Assembly (NCBI GenBank): GCA_910586995.1
Contig: CAJUKZ010000005.1
Location: forward strand, 62,001 to 126,000
Length of the DNA: 64,000 nucleotides
Source of the DNA: an uncultured Muribaculaceae bacterium
GTDB taxonomy: Bacteria > Bacteroidota > Bacteroidia > Bacteroidales > Muribaculaceae
Direction: 5' to 3'
Below the pieces are notes generated by a model. That model saw only the letters and a list, made by a program, of their open reading frames with translations. It was not told the origin of the DNA and searched no databases. The translations under genes and the position numbers were made by a program. Below, one piece after another: positions 26,623 through 34,005 of the stretch (positions are counted from its first letter, which is position 1; each line of letters begins with the position of its first letter).

Positions 26623-27873
26623 TCAACGCAGTTTGTTACGCCAGAACCAAAGCTCGTTGAAGTTTACACCCAGAGTGATATTGAAGTACTGTTCCTTGAT
26701 CAGCGGATTTGGGTTGGCTCGGCGGTAGCGATAGTCAAATCCAAGATTGACCACTGTCTTAAAGCCGGGTACAGGGAAGCCGAAACCGCAAGTCACGCCA
26801 TAATCGCCCAAAGTATTTCCCTTCACTTTCACGTAATCATGGTTATAATAAGCACCCAGACGGTATGTAATCCTGCTCAGATAACCACCTCTCGGGTTTG
26901 GCTGGTATTCCGCACCCATCGCTATTTTCCAACGGTTGTCGAACTGAGTGCGGTCCCACCCGTCGAGAGAGCGGAATTTGGCATCTTTCCAGTTTTCATA
27001 AGTAAAGTCTACTTCGGCAAGCAAACGCTTGTTCCAACGGTAAGAGACGCCGATACCCCAGCTGTCGGGCAAAGAGTAATTGCCATTGAGTCCGGCTCTG
27101 TCGGTGGTATCAGGGACAGCATCCTGACTCACGTCATATATGATACCGTAGCTCGTACCATGCAGAGACTTGCCGGGGCTATATTTCGCACCCACCGACA
27201 CCTCATGCAGCCTCGACACTTCAAACGTATATTGCACGCCGAGATCGAGATGCCAATCCCGCACGCTGATTATGTGCTGGAACAAACTGGTGGAACCAGT
27301 ATTAGTATATGCATAGGCCGAATTGGTGACATCTCCCCATAGATATGCAAAGTTCGCACCTACAGAGAAGCCTTTGAATATCTTGCCTGCGACACCAAGA
27401 TAAAGCTGATTCAGTCCACCCGTTCCTTCGCGGGAGTCTGATCCGTTGTCAATCTCGCCGCCGAACGCATATCCCACCGAGGAATACGGCACAAGTCCGA
27501 GGCTTGCGCCAAGAAATTTGGTTATCGGAACCTGCATAGTGATATATTGCAGGCCTCCGGAACTGCTTGTTCCGTAAGCATCACCTTCCCTGCTCCACAG
27601 CTTAGTGTAGTCCATGCCTATGTCGAACAAGAACGTAAGCGAGTCGCAATTGGCATACGATGCTGGGTTCATGACATTGATCTGACGTCCGGAATTCATC
27701 GCATATCCGACTCCACCCATAGCGCTCTGCGCTGATGTGGCATTATCGTTAAGCAAACCGTAGCCGAAGCGTGAATACGGCGAACTTGTTCCGTTCTGTG
27801 CACTTGCCGAAAATGCAAGCAGCGCGAGCATGGCCGCCGCGGCACGCAGGAGATTGGTCTTAAATATTTTCAT
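26623..27873 (-). CDS. Outer-membrane beta-barrel protein, FadL/OmpP1-like family
   Basis: 416 residues from the ATG at 27873, which gives a signal peptide (MKIFKTNLLRAAAAMLALLAFSASAQ); the longer frame to 27909 reads into coaX. The mature protein starts NGTSSPYSRFGYGLLNDN, a widespread Bacteroidales outer-membrane family, followed by a plug-like segment and alternating barrel strands such as WHLDLGVQYTFEVSRLHEVSVGAKYSP written across 230-260. The C-terminus NFNELWFWRNKLR is atypical for a final strand. Function is not known; it may be a porin or transporter. It overlaps the coaX stop by 14 bp. Confidence 0.83.
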   Translation of the reverse strand: MKIFKTNLLRAAAAMLALLAFSASAQNGTSSPYSRFGYGLLNDNATSAQSAMGGVGYAMNSGRQINVMNPASYANCDSLTFLFDIGMDYTKLWSREGDAYGTSSSGGLQYITMQVPITKFLGASLGLVPYSSVGYAFGGEIDNGSDSREGTGGLNQLYLGVAGKIFKGFSVGANFAYLWGDVTNSAYAYTNTGSTSLFQHIISVRDWHLDLGVQYTFEVSRLHEVSVGAKYSPGKSLHGTSYGIIYDVSQDAVPDTTDRAGLNGNYSLPDSWGIGVSYRWNKRLLAEVDFTYENWKDAKFRSLDGWDRTQFDNRWKIAMGAEYQPNPRGGYLSRITYRLGAYYNHDYVKVKGNTLGDYGVTCGFGFPVPGFKTVVNLGFDYRYRRANPNPLIKEQYFNITLGVNFNELWFWRNKLR

Positions 27874-28585
27874 TATAGCGTAATATGCTGTTAAGCCCTT
27901 TCGGGACAAGATGATGGTCTATTATTACTGGGAATTTCACATAAGGAGCAAGGAGATCCACTGCGCCGCCGGTAAGTATTACCTTGGCATCAGCCGGTAA
28001 CTGACTCCGGTAGTATTCCAACTCGGCCACTACGCCACGGATAGCACCGGAACGAAGCGCCGTATCGGTATCGTAACCCCAATCGGGGCAGTCGCCGTCT
28101 GTCTCGACCAATGGCAGGCGTGCCGTAAAGTGGTTGAGAGCCTCAAGGCGCATGAACACACCCGGTGCGATATTGCCTCCTACGAAGACACCTTCCGGCG
28201 AAAGCACATCGTAGGTGATGGCCGTGCCTATATCCACGACAAGAACCCAACTACCGGGAGCAATTACCTGTGCACCTACCACGTCGGCAACCCTGTCGAG
28301 TCCGAGTGAGGCAGGTGTACGGTATCCGATGCTCACAGGCAAGGGAGTGCCGGCACTCAGGCGTATCACCCTCCCGCACAGCCGCCGGAGACAATCAACG
28401 ATATCGTCGCCACCACGCACAACTGTGCAGTAGATAGCTGCCACAGGCGGGAATTTTGCAGCAAGTTCCTCTATATGAGAGGTCTCAAGATGACGATAAC
28501 ACGCCACCTCTGCAATCTCGTTGCCGTTCCATACCACTACCTTAGCTGCGGTATTGCCTTGATCTATGGTGAAATTATATCCCAT
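27860..28585 (-). CDS. coaX: Type III pantothenate kinase
   Basis: The start at 28585 is the first ATG; the upstream in-frame start is TTG. The 241-residue protein begins with the ASKHA phosphate-binding motif (TIDQGNTAAKVVVW), then DRVADVVGAQVI and VVDIGTAITYDVLS, GNIAPGVFMRLEAL and a C-terminal ILTGGAVDLLAPY. It phosphorylates pantothenate in the first step of coenzyme A synthesis; type III enzymes lack feedback inhibition by CoA. It heads the lptC group. Confidence 0.93.
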   Translation of the reverse strand: MGYNFTIDQGNTAAKVVVWNGNEIAEVACYRHLETSHIEELAAKFPPVAAIYCTVVRGGDDIVDCLRRLCGRVIRLSAGTPLPVSIGYRTPASLGLDRVADVVGAQVIAPGSWVLVVDIGTAITYDVLSPEGVFVGGNIAPGVFMRLEALNHFTARLPLVETDGDCPDWGYDTDTALRSGAIRGVVAELEYYRSQLPADAKVILTGGAVDLLAPYVKFPVIIDHHLVPKGLNSILRYNENI

Positions 28586-28655
28586 ATCCGCACGCAAAAT
28601 TACTAAATCTTACGGATTACCGCGAGTATTTAAGTAGAATTGCGTTAATATTTAA

Positions 28656-29093
28656 CTATTTATTAGAAAATTCCGAATTGCCGCCTTTACGCGCCTTGCG
28701 TATCTCGCGAGGTATCCTTATTGATGTATACAGCATCACCATGCCGCCTGCAAGGGTCAGAGCGACCCAATCGCGCGGGGCGGTACGCATATACATGAAT
28801 ACAGCAGCGGCACAGAAAAAGATAGAACTCCATATCTCGATGCGGTAAAGCCGCCGGAGCACGAGGCTGCTGTTCGGGGTGCGCATGAATATCCGCCCGA
28901 CAAGCGAGAGCAGCGCGCCCGCACCATATATATATGCATAGAGATGCGAGCCAAAACCGTGTTCAAGGATAGGCATCACCGCACCAACAGCCACTCCAAG
29001 CAAGCCGATAGTGACAGCCCACGAGGCCAATGACGGAGCGGTCCGGACATTGCCGAGATTCTTATTCTGTCTGTTTTTTACTTTATCTGACAT
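28656..29093 (-). CDS. Small four-helix membrane protein of unknown function
   Basis: A 145-residue protein with four predicted membrane helices at about 25-45, 52-68, 88-105 and 110-127, and basic flanks (RRLYRIEIW, IPREIRKARKGG). No catalytic motif is seen and the family is unknown to me. It sits 11 bp downstream of the DivIC/FtsB-like gene and is likely co-transcribed with it, which hints at, but does not show, a cell envelope role. Confidence 0.7.
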   Translation of the reverse strand: MSDKVKNRQNKNLGNVRTAPSLASWAVTIGLLGVAVGAVMPILEHGFGSHLYAYIYGAGALLSLVGRIFMRTPNSSLVLRRLYRIEIWSSIFFCAAAVFMYMRTAPRDWVALTLAGGMVMLYTSIRIPREIRKARKGGNSEFSNK

Positions 29094-29104
29094 AATCTAT
29101 TCAA

Positions 29105-29404
29105 TCATTTAAAAACATATACATCCTCATTCTCCCTGTTCATATTATATTGTTCGCGCGCAACACGCTCCATTTCCTCCGGATCCGTAGACAGACGCCG
29201 GTTCAGATTGTCGTAATAGCGCAACGAGTCCTGCGACACCTTGATCTCCTGACGCAGACTGTCGATAGTGCGGTCAAGCTCTATCGATCTCGCCATTGAA
29301 TTGTCGTTGAACACAAACAGAAACAGCATATAGGCCACCACTATGAGCAGCGTGAGCGAGAAATAGCGGCGTCCCCATCCAAAGAGACTCTTGATTGTTT
29401 CCAT
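29105..29404 (-). CDS. Septum formation initiator protein (FtsB/DivIC family)
   Basis: A 99-residue bitopic protein: a short cytoplasmic start, one membrane helix (about 16-33, SLTLLIVVAYMLFLFVFN) and a periplasmic coiled coil (RTIDSLRQEIKVSQDSL) ending in the family signature DPEEMERVAREQYNM. FtsB/DivIC proteins pair with FtsL and regulate septal peptidoglycan synthesis. The length is typical. It lies between recO and the small membrane protein. Confidence 0.85.
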   Translation of the reverse strand: METIKSLFGWGRRYFSLTLLIVVAYMLFLFVFNDNSMARSIELDRTIDSLRQEIKVSQDSLRYYDNLNRRLSTDPEEMERVAREQYNMNRENEDVYVFK

Positions 29405-29498
29405 CCTGAGATCGTATATCTTTATTATCAGAGTGCAAATTTAAGCACTACATCCCGATTTAGCATCCTAATCGTACCTATAATATGCTTAATTTTTA

Positions 29499-30227
29499 TC
29501 AAAATATACCTCTCAGCACTCCCGGCGACGCCAGTTCTTCCAACCGTACACCAAGATGAAGCGAATAATACGACAATATGGCGTCGAGTATTGCATTACG
29601 CCGGTGTCTGTCGAGCCTGAACAAATGCAGATTGTCCGCAGTCATCCGCTCAAGCATGAGTACAGCCCTGGTATCCTGAGCATCAAGATAATGGCGATGA
29701 AGCGGAGGACTGCTTCGGAAAGAACCGTCGCGCATGTCGAAAACCATACCGGGAGAATAGCCGGCCAGATCCGGCTCTATACCGAGAAAACGACTCAGCC
29801 TGTAAAGAAACATTAGATGAAAATTAGCCACGCCTCGCTGTTGTCGGCTCAGGGTATCAACCGACTCGGCAATGAAATCAAACATAGACTCATCGGGAGC
29901 GCTCTCCCGCAATAAGACGCCAAGAGTTTCGGCTAAAAATACAGCAACTGACATCTTCACAGGACATCCGCTTGCAGCAGGACTCATCAGCGACAACGGT
30001 CTCACGTCGCGCATAGCGAAAATATCGCGCCCAGGACGCACATCGGCCATACACTCCACAAGCCCCAGTGGCATCGTAAGCGCCTTACGCCGACGCCCCT
30101 CTCGGGTCGATGCCGACGGAACTTTGAAGCTCACCCTGCCTAATTCCCGGCTGTAAGCCGACAGGATAGCGGCATCATCGGAATAATTTACGGTACGAAG
30201 ACAGACTACATTAAGGCACTGATACAT
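29499..30227 (-). CDS. recO: DNA repair protein RecO
   Basis: A 242-residue protein with the RecO N-terminal OB fold: LRTVNYSDDAAILSAYSRELGRVSF is the typical NYSE-D-IL-YT theme (residues 10-34), followed by a helical C-terminal domain. It has no CxxC zinc-finger pair; many RecO proteins lack it. RecO anneals DNA and helps RecR load RecA on SSB-coated DNA. It is divergent from the tRNA-Glu/rpsT unit, about 150 bp away. Confidence 0.85.
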   Translation of the reverse strand: MYQCLNVVCLRTVNYSDDAAILSAYSRELGRVSFKVPSASTREGRRRKALTMPLGLVECMADVRPGRDIFAMRDVRPLSLMSPAASGCPVKMSVAVFLAETLGVLLRESAPDESMFDFIAESVDTLSRQQRGVANFHLMFLYRLSRFLGIEPDLAGYSPGMVFDMRDGSFRSSPPLHRHYLDAQDTRAVLMLERMTADNLHLFRLDRHRRNAILDAILSYYSLHLGVRLEELASPGVLRGIF

Positions 30228-30328
30228 GTTAAGAGCTTGTTTTTACGCCCAAAATTACGCGATTCCAGCAAGCAAAAGCCCTTTTAGACAAATAAAAAAC
30301 CTTAAATCGGAGATATTTTCTCAAAAAA

Positions 30329-30360
30329 TTTGTGTGAATGAAAAAAACTTCCTACTTTTG
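30329..30360 (+). promoter_or_regulatory. Promoter of the tRNA-Glu/rpsT unit
   Basis: TTTG at 30329-30332, 20 bp, TACTTTTG at 30353-30360, placing the transcript start just before tRNA-Glu at 30379. One of the best consensus matches in the window. Confidence 0.8.
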
Positions 30361-30378
30361 CACCGCAATAAGGCGCTC

Positions 30379-30450
30379 GGCCCATTCGTCTATCGGCTAG
30401 GACGCAAGATTTTCATTCTTGAAAGAGGAGTTCGATTCTCCTATGGGCTA
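30379..30450 (+). tRNA. tRNA-Glu (TTC), copy 1
   Basis: 72 nt that fold as a cloverleaf: acceptor GGCCCAT/ATGGGCT (first pair G-U), anticodon stem CAAGA/TCTTG around loop TTTTCAT (anticodon TTC), T arm AGGAG/CTCCT. No CCA is encoded. Confidence 0.95.
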
Positions 30451-30493
30451 CTTTATTATAACGAAAAGACTTTAAAACAGACTAAACCGAAAA

Positions 30494-30751
30494 ATGGCAA
30501 ACCATAAGTCATCTATCAAAAGAATTCGTCAGACAGCGTCTCGCCGTCTTCGCAACCGTTACTATGCAAAGACTGCCCGCAACGCCGTTCGCAACCTTCG
30601 CAAAATCACCAACAAGGTAGAAGCTGAAGAGAAGCTGCGTAAGGTGAGCGCCATGCTTGACCGCCTTGCTTCCAAGAACGCTATCTCAAAGAATAAAGCC
30701 GCCAACCTCAAGAGCAAGCTGGCTAAGACAGTTGCCAAGCTCGCTGCTTAA
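30494..30751 (+). CDS. rpsT: 30S ribosomal protein S20
   Basis: An 85-residue basic protein with the S20 signature ([21 protein letters not shown], first 20 shown as conserved block residues 1-21) and the C-terminal helix [19 protein letters not shown]20 binds 16S rRNA during early small-subunit assembly. It is enclosed by two identical tRNA-Glu genes in one probable transcript, which links ribosomal protein and tRNA supply. Confidence 0.96.
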   Translation: MANHKSSIKRIRQTASRRLRNRYYAKTARNAVRNLRKITNKVEAEEKLRKVSAMLDRLASKNAISKNKAANLKSKLAKTVAKLAA

Positions 30752-30769
30752 TAGGCTGCAGCTTATTTT

Positions 30770-30841
30770 GGCCCATTCGTCTATCGGCTAGGACGCAAGA
30801 TTTTCATTCTTGAAAGAGGAGTTCGATTCTCCTATGGGCTA
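30770..30841 (+). tRNA. tRNA-Glu (TTC), copy 2
   Basis: Identical in sequence to the copy at 30379-30450, 18 bp after rpsT. Likely processed from the same transcript. Confidence 0.95.
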
Positions 30842-30851
30842 CTCCGCATGA

Positions 30852-30890
30852 CACGCGATGCAGATTCCTGCACCGCGTGCTCTTTTATAT
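30852..30890 (+). terminator. Terminator of the tRNA-Glu/rpsT unit
   Basis: Stem CACGCG/CGCGTG plus TGCAG/CTGCA with one mismatch and loop ATTC (30852-30879), then CTCTTTTATAT. Confidence 0.75.
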
Positions 30891-30996
30891 ACCCACACAG
30901 CGCAGATCCATAGAAAGCAAGTTGAACATCAACACCACCCACATATATACAACAAAAAAAGAACCGAGATCCTATGGATTTCAGTTCTTTACTTAG

Positions 30997-31068
<72 letters not shown>

Positions 31069-31082
31069 ATGTTTTACGTGTG

Positions 31083-31113
31083 CAAAGGTAGCAATTACCC
31101 GCTTAACATGCAA
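31083..31113 (-). promoter_or_regulatory. Promoter of initiator tRNA-Met
   Basis: On the minus strand TTG (31113-31111), 20 bp, TACCTTTG (31090-31083); the tRNA starts 15 bp later. Confidence 0.65.
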
Positions 31114-31199
31114 GCGTTTTAAAATAGATTAACAAATAACCGCGATAGAAACATATTCGTCTTGCTGTTGTTGATATATTATTTACATAAGGAAGCGAT

Positions 31200-32129
31200 A
31201 TGAGAAACAACAAATTAGCCGAAATGGTAGGTGGAAACGCCTGCATTCTACTTGCCACCTTGTTCTGGGGAGTAAATGTGCCGGTAACAAAAGCCTTGAT
31301 TCCCGAATGGATGTCGGCTGACGGCGTCAGTGCCGTACGCCTTATCGGAGGTTGTGCCCTTTTCTGGATAGTCTCTACTTTCACAACGCACCGCAAAGTA
31401 GACCGCGCCGACTGGATAAAGTTCATATCAGCCGGTGTTTTCGGACTTTTTGGCTTCATCTATCTATTCGTCAAGTCGCTCAGCTATGGCGACCCCATCG
31501 ACATATCAATAATCATGACACTGTCGCCGGTGATTGTCATACTTGTAGATGTAATTTTCAAGAGTGCAAGGCCGTCTATAATTGAATATGCAGGGGTCAT
31601 AACATCGTTTGCCGGCGCAATAATCGTCATATTGGATGCGGGAGGAGACATGAAAGCCGGCAGCGACAGACTTCTCGGCGATGCACTTGCGCTGGCTTCT
31701 GCCATTTGCTATGCTGTATATCTCGTGGTGCTCGAATCCCCATCTAAAGTATACCGACCTGTGACAATGCTCAGATGGGTATTTCTCTTTGCCGCAATTC
31801 CCGGATTGCTGCTTATACAAGGAATGTCAGAAATGCCAATAATATCATCCGCTGAAATTTCTCCTTGGCTTGAGATCAGCTTCATTTTGCTCTGCCCGAC
31901 ATTTATGGCCTATTTTCTCGTACAGCCTGCAATCAAAAGAATAGGCTCCGAGCTTGTTTCCATATACCAATATCTCGTTCCCGTAGTTGCCGCCATTGCA
32001 TCTGTCGCGATGGGAATAGGAGATCTGCGCTGGATGCAGATTGCTGCAATGGCAGTCATTATCGTAGGAATGGTGGTTACTACTTTAGCCAAAAGACGCT
32101 CTATACGCCGTACACATGTCGGTGAATAA
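31200..32129 (+). CDS. DMT superfamily transporter (EamA domains)
   Basis: A 309-residue inner-membrane protein with about ten helices arranged as two EamA repeats (first ending near residue 150). Typical motifs are LATLFWGVNVPVTKALI at the start and PTFMAYFLVQPAIKRIG in the second repeat. The family exports amino acids, nucleotide precursors or other small metabolites; the substrate is not predictable. Its 3' end overlaps the convergent acetyltransferase gene by 29 bp. It has no clear operon partner. Confidence 0.88.
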   Translation: MRNNKLAEMVGGNACILLATLFWGVNVPVTKALIPEWMSADGVSAVRLIGGCALFWIVSTFTTHRKVDRADWIKFISAGVFGLFGFIYLFVKSLSYGDPIDISIIMTLSPVIVILVDVIFKSARPSIIEYAGVITSFAGAIIVILDAGGDMKAGSDRLLGDALALASAICYAVYLVVLESPSKVYRPVTMLRWVFLFAAIPGLLLIQGMSEMPIISSAEISPWLEISFILLCPTFMAYFLVQPAIKRIGSELVSIYQYLVPVVAAIASVAMGIGDLRWMQIAAMAVIIVGMVVTTLAKRRSIRRTHVGE

Positions 32130-32631
32130 GAGATTTAACTTTTGAAAAATCGGCTTCCTGATCAAGTCCGCCGACCGACATAATATGCATCGGCAGCGGA
32201 TTTCCACCCGGCCGATACGGAGGCTGTATATACGGTTGAGAATCCCACAGTTCGTAACCAAGCCTACTATAGAATCCTATTCTCCTTATAGCCATAGCAT
32301 CATCTCCAGGAATCTCGACTTCCAGAACAACCGGCCTACAGATCATGGACAGGAAGCAATTCATAGCCTTTGCCCCTATACCACGGTTTCTTACTGAACT
32401 GTCAGTCGCAAAATGCTCGATATAACAGAAATCACCAAAATCCCAATATGTAAGCAGACCACACGGCATATCAGAATCCAGCAACACACAGCAGCGCATC
32501 AGCGAATTTTCATCCACATTTCTCCGCTGCAGGTCAAGATCTCGCCGCTCATCCTCAGGAAAAGCCGAAACAAGAAGATTTTCTACAAAAGGATAATAGA
32601 CGCTGTGCGTATCAATTTCTATAATCTCCAT
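32101..32631 (-). CDS. GNAT family N-acetyltransferase
   Basis: 176 residues from the ATG at 32631; the longer frame to 32793 runs back through tRNA-Ser and is not real. The GNAT acetyl-CoA binding motif A reads FATDSSVRNRGIGAKAMNCFL near residues 85-105 (V-R-N-R-G-I-G core), followed by the motif B region GFYSRLGYELWDS. The substrate is unknown. Its end overlaps the transporter's end on the opposite strand. A second helix-strand with PYRPGGNPLPMHIM is common in one Bacteroidales GNAT subgroup. Confidence 0.85.
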   Translation of the reverse strand: MEIIEIDTHSVYYPFVENLLVSAFPEDERRDLDLQRRNVDENSLMRCCVLLDSDMPCGLLTYWDFGDFCYIEHFATDSSVRNRGIGAKAMNCFLSMICRPVVLEVEIPGDDAMAIRRIGFYSRLGYELWDSQPYIQPPYRPGGNPLPMHIMSVGGLDQEADFSKVKSLIHRHVYGV

Positions 32632-32678
32632 AACAAAGCAATATATTATTCCCAAAATTACAAAAAATCGCCCAAACA

Positions 32679-32710
32679 TTTGGCAGTAATATAAAATTCC
32701 ACTATCTTTG
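32679..32710 (+). promoter_or_regulatory. Promoter of tRNA-Ser (GCT)
   Basis: TTTG at 32679-32682, 20 bp, TATCTTTG at 32703-32710; the tRNA begins 19 bp after the -7 box. Confidence 0.8.
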
Positions 32711-32729
32711 CAGTCGTAAAATCCATCAA

Positions 32730-32816
32730 GGAGAGGTGGGTGAGTGGCTGAAACCACCAGTTTGCTAAACTGACGTAGGAGCAATCCTACCACGAGTTCG
32801 AATCTCGTCCTCTCCG
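32730..32816 (+). tRNA. tRNA-Ser (GCT)
   Basis: 87 nt with a long variable arm (GTAGGA...TCCTAC), acceptor GGAGAGG/CCTCTCC, anticodon GCT in loop TTGCTAA, and discriminator G as in serine tRNAs. Its last 17 nt plus the following terminator are repeated downstream at 32922-32960. Confidence 0.93.
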
Positions 32817-32838
32817 CAAAAACGAAAGAAAGTCAAGC
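32800..32838 (+). repeat. Direct repeat copy 1: tRNA-Ser 3' end plus terminator arm
   Basis: 39 nt starting GAATCTCGTCC; pairs with 32922-32960 (38 of 39 identical, the one difference just after the tRNA discriminator). The copies are 122 bp apart. An att-like duplication or a local tandem duplication could produce this. Confidence 0.8.
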
Positions 32839-32862
32839 ACAAAGCTTGACTTTTGTCGTTTT
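32819..32862 (+). terminator. Terminator of tRNA-Ser (GCT)
   Basis: Inner stem AAAGTCAAGC/GCTTGACTTT with loop ACAAA, outer stem AAAACGA/TCGTTTT, separated by a small internal loop. Confidence 0.7.
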
Positions 32863-32921
32863 AAGGAGATGGCGAGATGAGAACGAGTAGAGTTCGTCAC
32901 CGCGCAGCGCTTGCGAAGCAA

Positions 32922-32960
32922 GAATCTCGTCCTCTCCGCCAAAACGAAAGAAAGTCAAGC
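32922..32960 (+). repeat. Direct repeat copy 2: tRNA-Ser 3' end fragment
   Basis: Same 39 nt as 32800-32838 but with no tRNA body before it. Upstream at 32866-32880 is an imperfect inverted match to the same tRNA end (GGAGATGGCGAGAT against GGAGAGGACGAGAT). Confidence 0.8.
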
Positions 32961-32983
32961 TTTGCGCTTGACTTTCGTCGTTT
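32942..32983 (+). terminator. Second copy of the tRNA-Ser terminator hairpin
   Basis: Stem AAAGTCAAGC/GCTTGACTTT with loop TTTGC and outer AAACGA/TCGTTT. The stem is maintained despite the changed loop. Confidence 0.6.
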
Positions 32984-33135
32984 AAGGGAAGATAGCTAAA
33001 TCCACGTTCGCCGTTGTAATAAAAAAACAAGCATTACACATTCTTGCCGCACCTGAATCCGCACTATTTCCGGGCTATAGACAATTTTATCCAACCGTTG
33101 GACCTTGATATAAAAATATATATACCAGGAATCCC

Positions 33136-33153
33136 ATTCACAAATTTGTGAAT
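33136..33153. promoter_or_regulatory. Perfect 18-bp palindrome, candidate operator
   Basis: ATTCACAAATTTGTGAAT is self-complementary and contains the TTTG -33 element at 33145-33148. A protein bound here would block the promoter of the cassette, as expected for an autoregulated toxin-antitoxin operon (inference). Confidence 0.55.
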
Positions 33154-33176
33154 TCAAAAAGCCATCATTACCTTTG
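33145..33176 (+). promoter_or_regulatory. Promoter of the DUF3791-DUF3990-DUF3791 cassette
   Basis: TTTG at 33145-33148, 20 bp, TACCTTTG at 33169-33176. Confidence 0.75.
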
Positions 33177-33320
33177 CATCGTTAAACGGCTGATATGGTT
33201 CGAAATTCATGATACGTCTTGTAAATATCCGTAAGATTGCAGCCATACTGTAAGACACTCCAATACATATCCGATAACATTATGAGAAACACCATCGTTA
33301 TAAAATAAAGACAGTTTGAT

Positions 33321-33533
33321 ATGGACAATAAGACTCTAAAATTTGTAACATGGCTTATCAGCAAACTCTCAGAGCACCTGAATATGCCACAATGCGAGGT
33401 GTTTCAGCGACTTTACAAGTCTGGAATACTATACAACTATATTGTACCATCATATGATGTCTTACACACATTCGGTTCTCACTATCTGATAGAGGATATA
33501 ACCGATTTTATGCGCGAGGAGGGCGTACTCTGA
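33321..33533 (+). CDS. DUF3791 domain protein (first copy)
   Basis: A 70-residue protein that is one complete DUF3791 domain: helical N-terminal half (FVTWLISKLSEHLNM) and the family signature YIVPSYDVLHTFGSHYLIED near residues 40-59, ending DFMREEGVL. The family's function is unknown, but it repeatedly sits directly before DUF3990 genes (from general knowledge, not checked here). It has its own promoter and palindrome and ends 1 bp before the DUF3990 start. By size, position and pairing I infer an antitoxin or immunity role; it has no obvious DNA-binding motif. Its A/T-rich codons differ from the neighbouring core genes. Confidence 0.85.
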   Translation: MDNKTLKFVTWLISKLSEHLNMPQCEVFQRLYKSGILYNYIVPSYDVLHTFGSHYLIEDITDFMREEGVL

Positions 33534-33534
33534 T

Positions 33535-34005
33535 ATGTTAATCTACCACTCATCATATACATCAGTTGAAATGCCCGATATTAGTTACTCTCGCGAGTTC
33601 CTTGACTTTGGCAAAGGTTTCTATCTTACTACACTCTATGACCAAGCGGTGAAGTATGCCCAACGCTTTAAGCGCAGAAAAAGAACGGCATGGTTGTCAA
33701 CTTACGAATTGGAGTTCAATCCGGATGATTGGAACATCCTTCAGTTTGACTCCTATAACCATGACTGGTTACGATTCGTAACCAATTGCAGAAGAGGTCT
33801 GGATAATTCAGACTATGACCTTATCATCGGTGGAATTGCAAACGACCAGGTCATACAGACAATCGAACGTTATTTTGCAGGTGAGATATCGGTGGATGAT
33901 GCTCTCGGACTGCTCAAATATGAAAAACCAAATAATCAATATTGCATCCGCTCACAGCGTATGCTTGATGAATGTCTGAAACATAAGAATTGCGTAGAAA
34001 TATGA
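33535..34005 (+). CDS. DUF3990 protein, ADP-ribosyltransferase-like fold (putative toxin/effector)
   Basis: 156 residues. The start MLIYHSSYTSVEMPD, then EFLDFGKGFYLTTLYDQAVKY and AWLSTYELEF, is the DUF3990 pattern. YHSS and GFYLTT align with the His and Tyr strands of the H-Y-[E/D/Q] ADP-ribosyltransferase fold; later DWLRFVTNCRRG and DYDLIIGGIANDQV are family blocks, and the third catalytic position could be in NQYCIRS. Such folds transfer ADP-ribose from NAD to protein or nucleic acid, but activity of this family is not established to my knowledge. No signal peptide: it acts inside the cell. It is enclosed by two DUF3791 genes (1-bp gap before, 4-bp ATGA overlap after). Confidence 0.82.
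   Translation: MLIYHSSYTSVEMPDISYSREFLDFGKGFYLTTLYDQAVKYAQRFKRRKRTAWLSTYELEFNPDDWNILQFDSYNHDWLRFVTNCRRGLDNSDYDLIIGGIANDQVIQTIERYFAGEISVDDALGLLKYEKPNNQYCIRSQRMLDECLKHKNCVEI

Larger units (their letters stand above)
32984..33320 (+). other. 337-bp A/T-rich leader region of the DUF3791-DUF3990 cassette
   Basis: No gene is supported here. It contains a promoter (33145-33176), a palindrome across its -33 box (33136-33153) and about 140 nt of untranslated leader with only trivial open frames. Composition is clearly more A/T-rich than the flanking core genes. Confidence 0.6.

Noticed and set aside
29499..30227. RecO without zinc cysteines as a sign of degeneration
   Set aside because: Many functional RecO proteins lack the zinc finger, and the length and OB fold are normal.
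30379..30841. Mobile element bounded by two direct repeats (the tRNA-Glu copies)
   Set aside because: The repeats are complete functional tRNAs around an essential ribosomal gene, so they are not element ends.
32632..32793. N-terminal extension of the GNAT acetyltransferase
   Set aside because: The extension reads antisense through tRNA-Ser and its promoter.
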